From assembly GCA_019410445.1 (NCBI GenBank), contig DXSO01000109.1, positions 1 to 6,009 on the forward strand: a DNA stretch of 6,009 nt, read 5' to 3'. The stretch comes from Sutterella sp. GTDB taxonomy: Bacteria; Pseudomonadota; Gammaproteobacteria; Burkholderiales; Burkholderiaceae_F. The translations under genes were made by a program, and so were the position numbers. Shown one piece after another: positions 5,974-6,009 of the stretch (positions are counted from its first letter, which is position 1; each line of letters opens with the position of its first letter). A model generated the notes under the pieces. It saw only the letters and a list, made by a program, of their open reading frames with translations. It was not told the DNA's origin and did not search any database.

Positions 5974-6009
5974 TGGCAGGGGTAGTAGGATTCGAACCTA
6001 CGAATGGCG
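5974..6009 (-). tRNA. tRNA, 3' part only, probably tRNA-Gln
   Basis: The 3' end of a tRNA enters from the right edge on the minus strand. The encoded CCA is at 5974-5976, discriminator G at 5977, and the acceptor 3' strand TACCCCT at 5978-5984. The T arm is GTAGG/CCTAC around TTCGAAT (5985-6001). The remaining bases, 6002-6009, read CGCCATTC. The T-arm/acceptor ending and the ATTC before the T arm resemble E. coli tRNA-Gln, which ends TACCCCAGCCA. Here the first acceptor pair appears swapped. The anticodon lies outside the window, so the amino-acid identity is provisional. Confidence 0.85.

Noticed and set aside
14..6009. Genomic island bounded by tRNA-Ser and tRNA-Gln
   Set aside because: There is no integrase, no duplicated tRNA 3' end forming attachment repeats, and the genes inside are housekeeping-type. 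The shared GGTTCGAATCC of the T arms is normal tRNA sequence.

Overview
The window reads as an ordinary, gene-dense stretch of a Gram-negative proteobacterial chromosome with roughly balanced base composition. Two clues suggest a betaproteobacterium of the Burkholderiales, possibly Sutterellaceae-like. One is the Lys/Arg/Gln-rich exported protein with a C-x(4)-FFVN-S-C signature next to a YoaA/DinG helicase, which I recall from that group. The other is the 3' half of the right-hand tRNA, which matches tRNA-Gln. The taxonomic placement is inference from memory, not a search result.

Layout, left to right. A complete tRNA-Ser(GCT) at 14-107 (+) is followed by a strong intrinsic terminator. mntP (201-794, +) encodes a six-helix manganese exporter. 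A long perfect inverted repeat at 808-842 precedes a small XRE-family helix-turn-helix regulator (868-1272, +) and coincides with its best promoter candidate. Converging on the regulator, with a 4-bp gap, is a minus-strand pair. The upstream gene (4200 to 3523) encodes a signal-peptide-bearing, coiled-coil, highly charged protein of unknown function. Its stop codon overlaps, as GTGA, the start of a YoaA-type iron-sulfur DNA helicase (3526 to 1277). A non-coding stretch of about 340 bp (4201-4538) separates this pair from a divergent 12-helix MFS drug/H+ antiporter of the MdtG type (4539-5831, +). That transporter has two tandem perfect hairpins in its leader and a clean terminator behind it. 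The window closes with the 3' part of a tRNA, probably tRNA-Gln, on the minus strand (5974-6009) and its terminator.

How the genes work together. I see no single pathway. mntP and the MFS gene are separate exporters, for Mn2+ and probably for hydrophobic drugs. The helicase is a DNA-repair/replication protein whose translation is probably coupled to that of the exported coiled-coil protein, although the two act in different compartments. The XRE regulator stands alone and lacks the hipA partner expected for some relatives.

I found no CRISPR array, insertion sequence, phage gene or obvious new defence system. The points most worth a second look are the palindrome centred on the regulator's -10 box, the structured leader of the MFS gene, the conserved-looking but uncharacterised exported protein coupled to yoaA, and a perfect palindrome inside the 3' end of yoaA that could terminate the convergent transcript.
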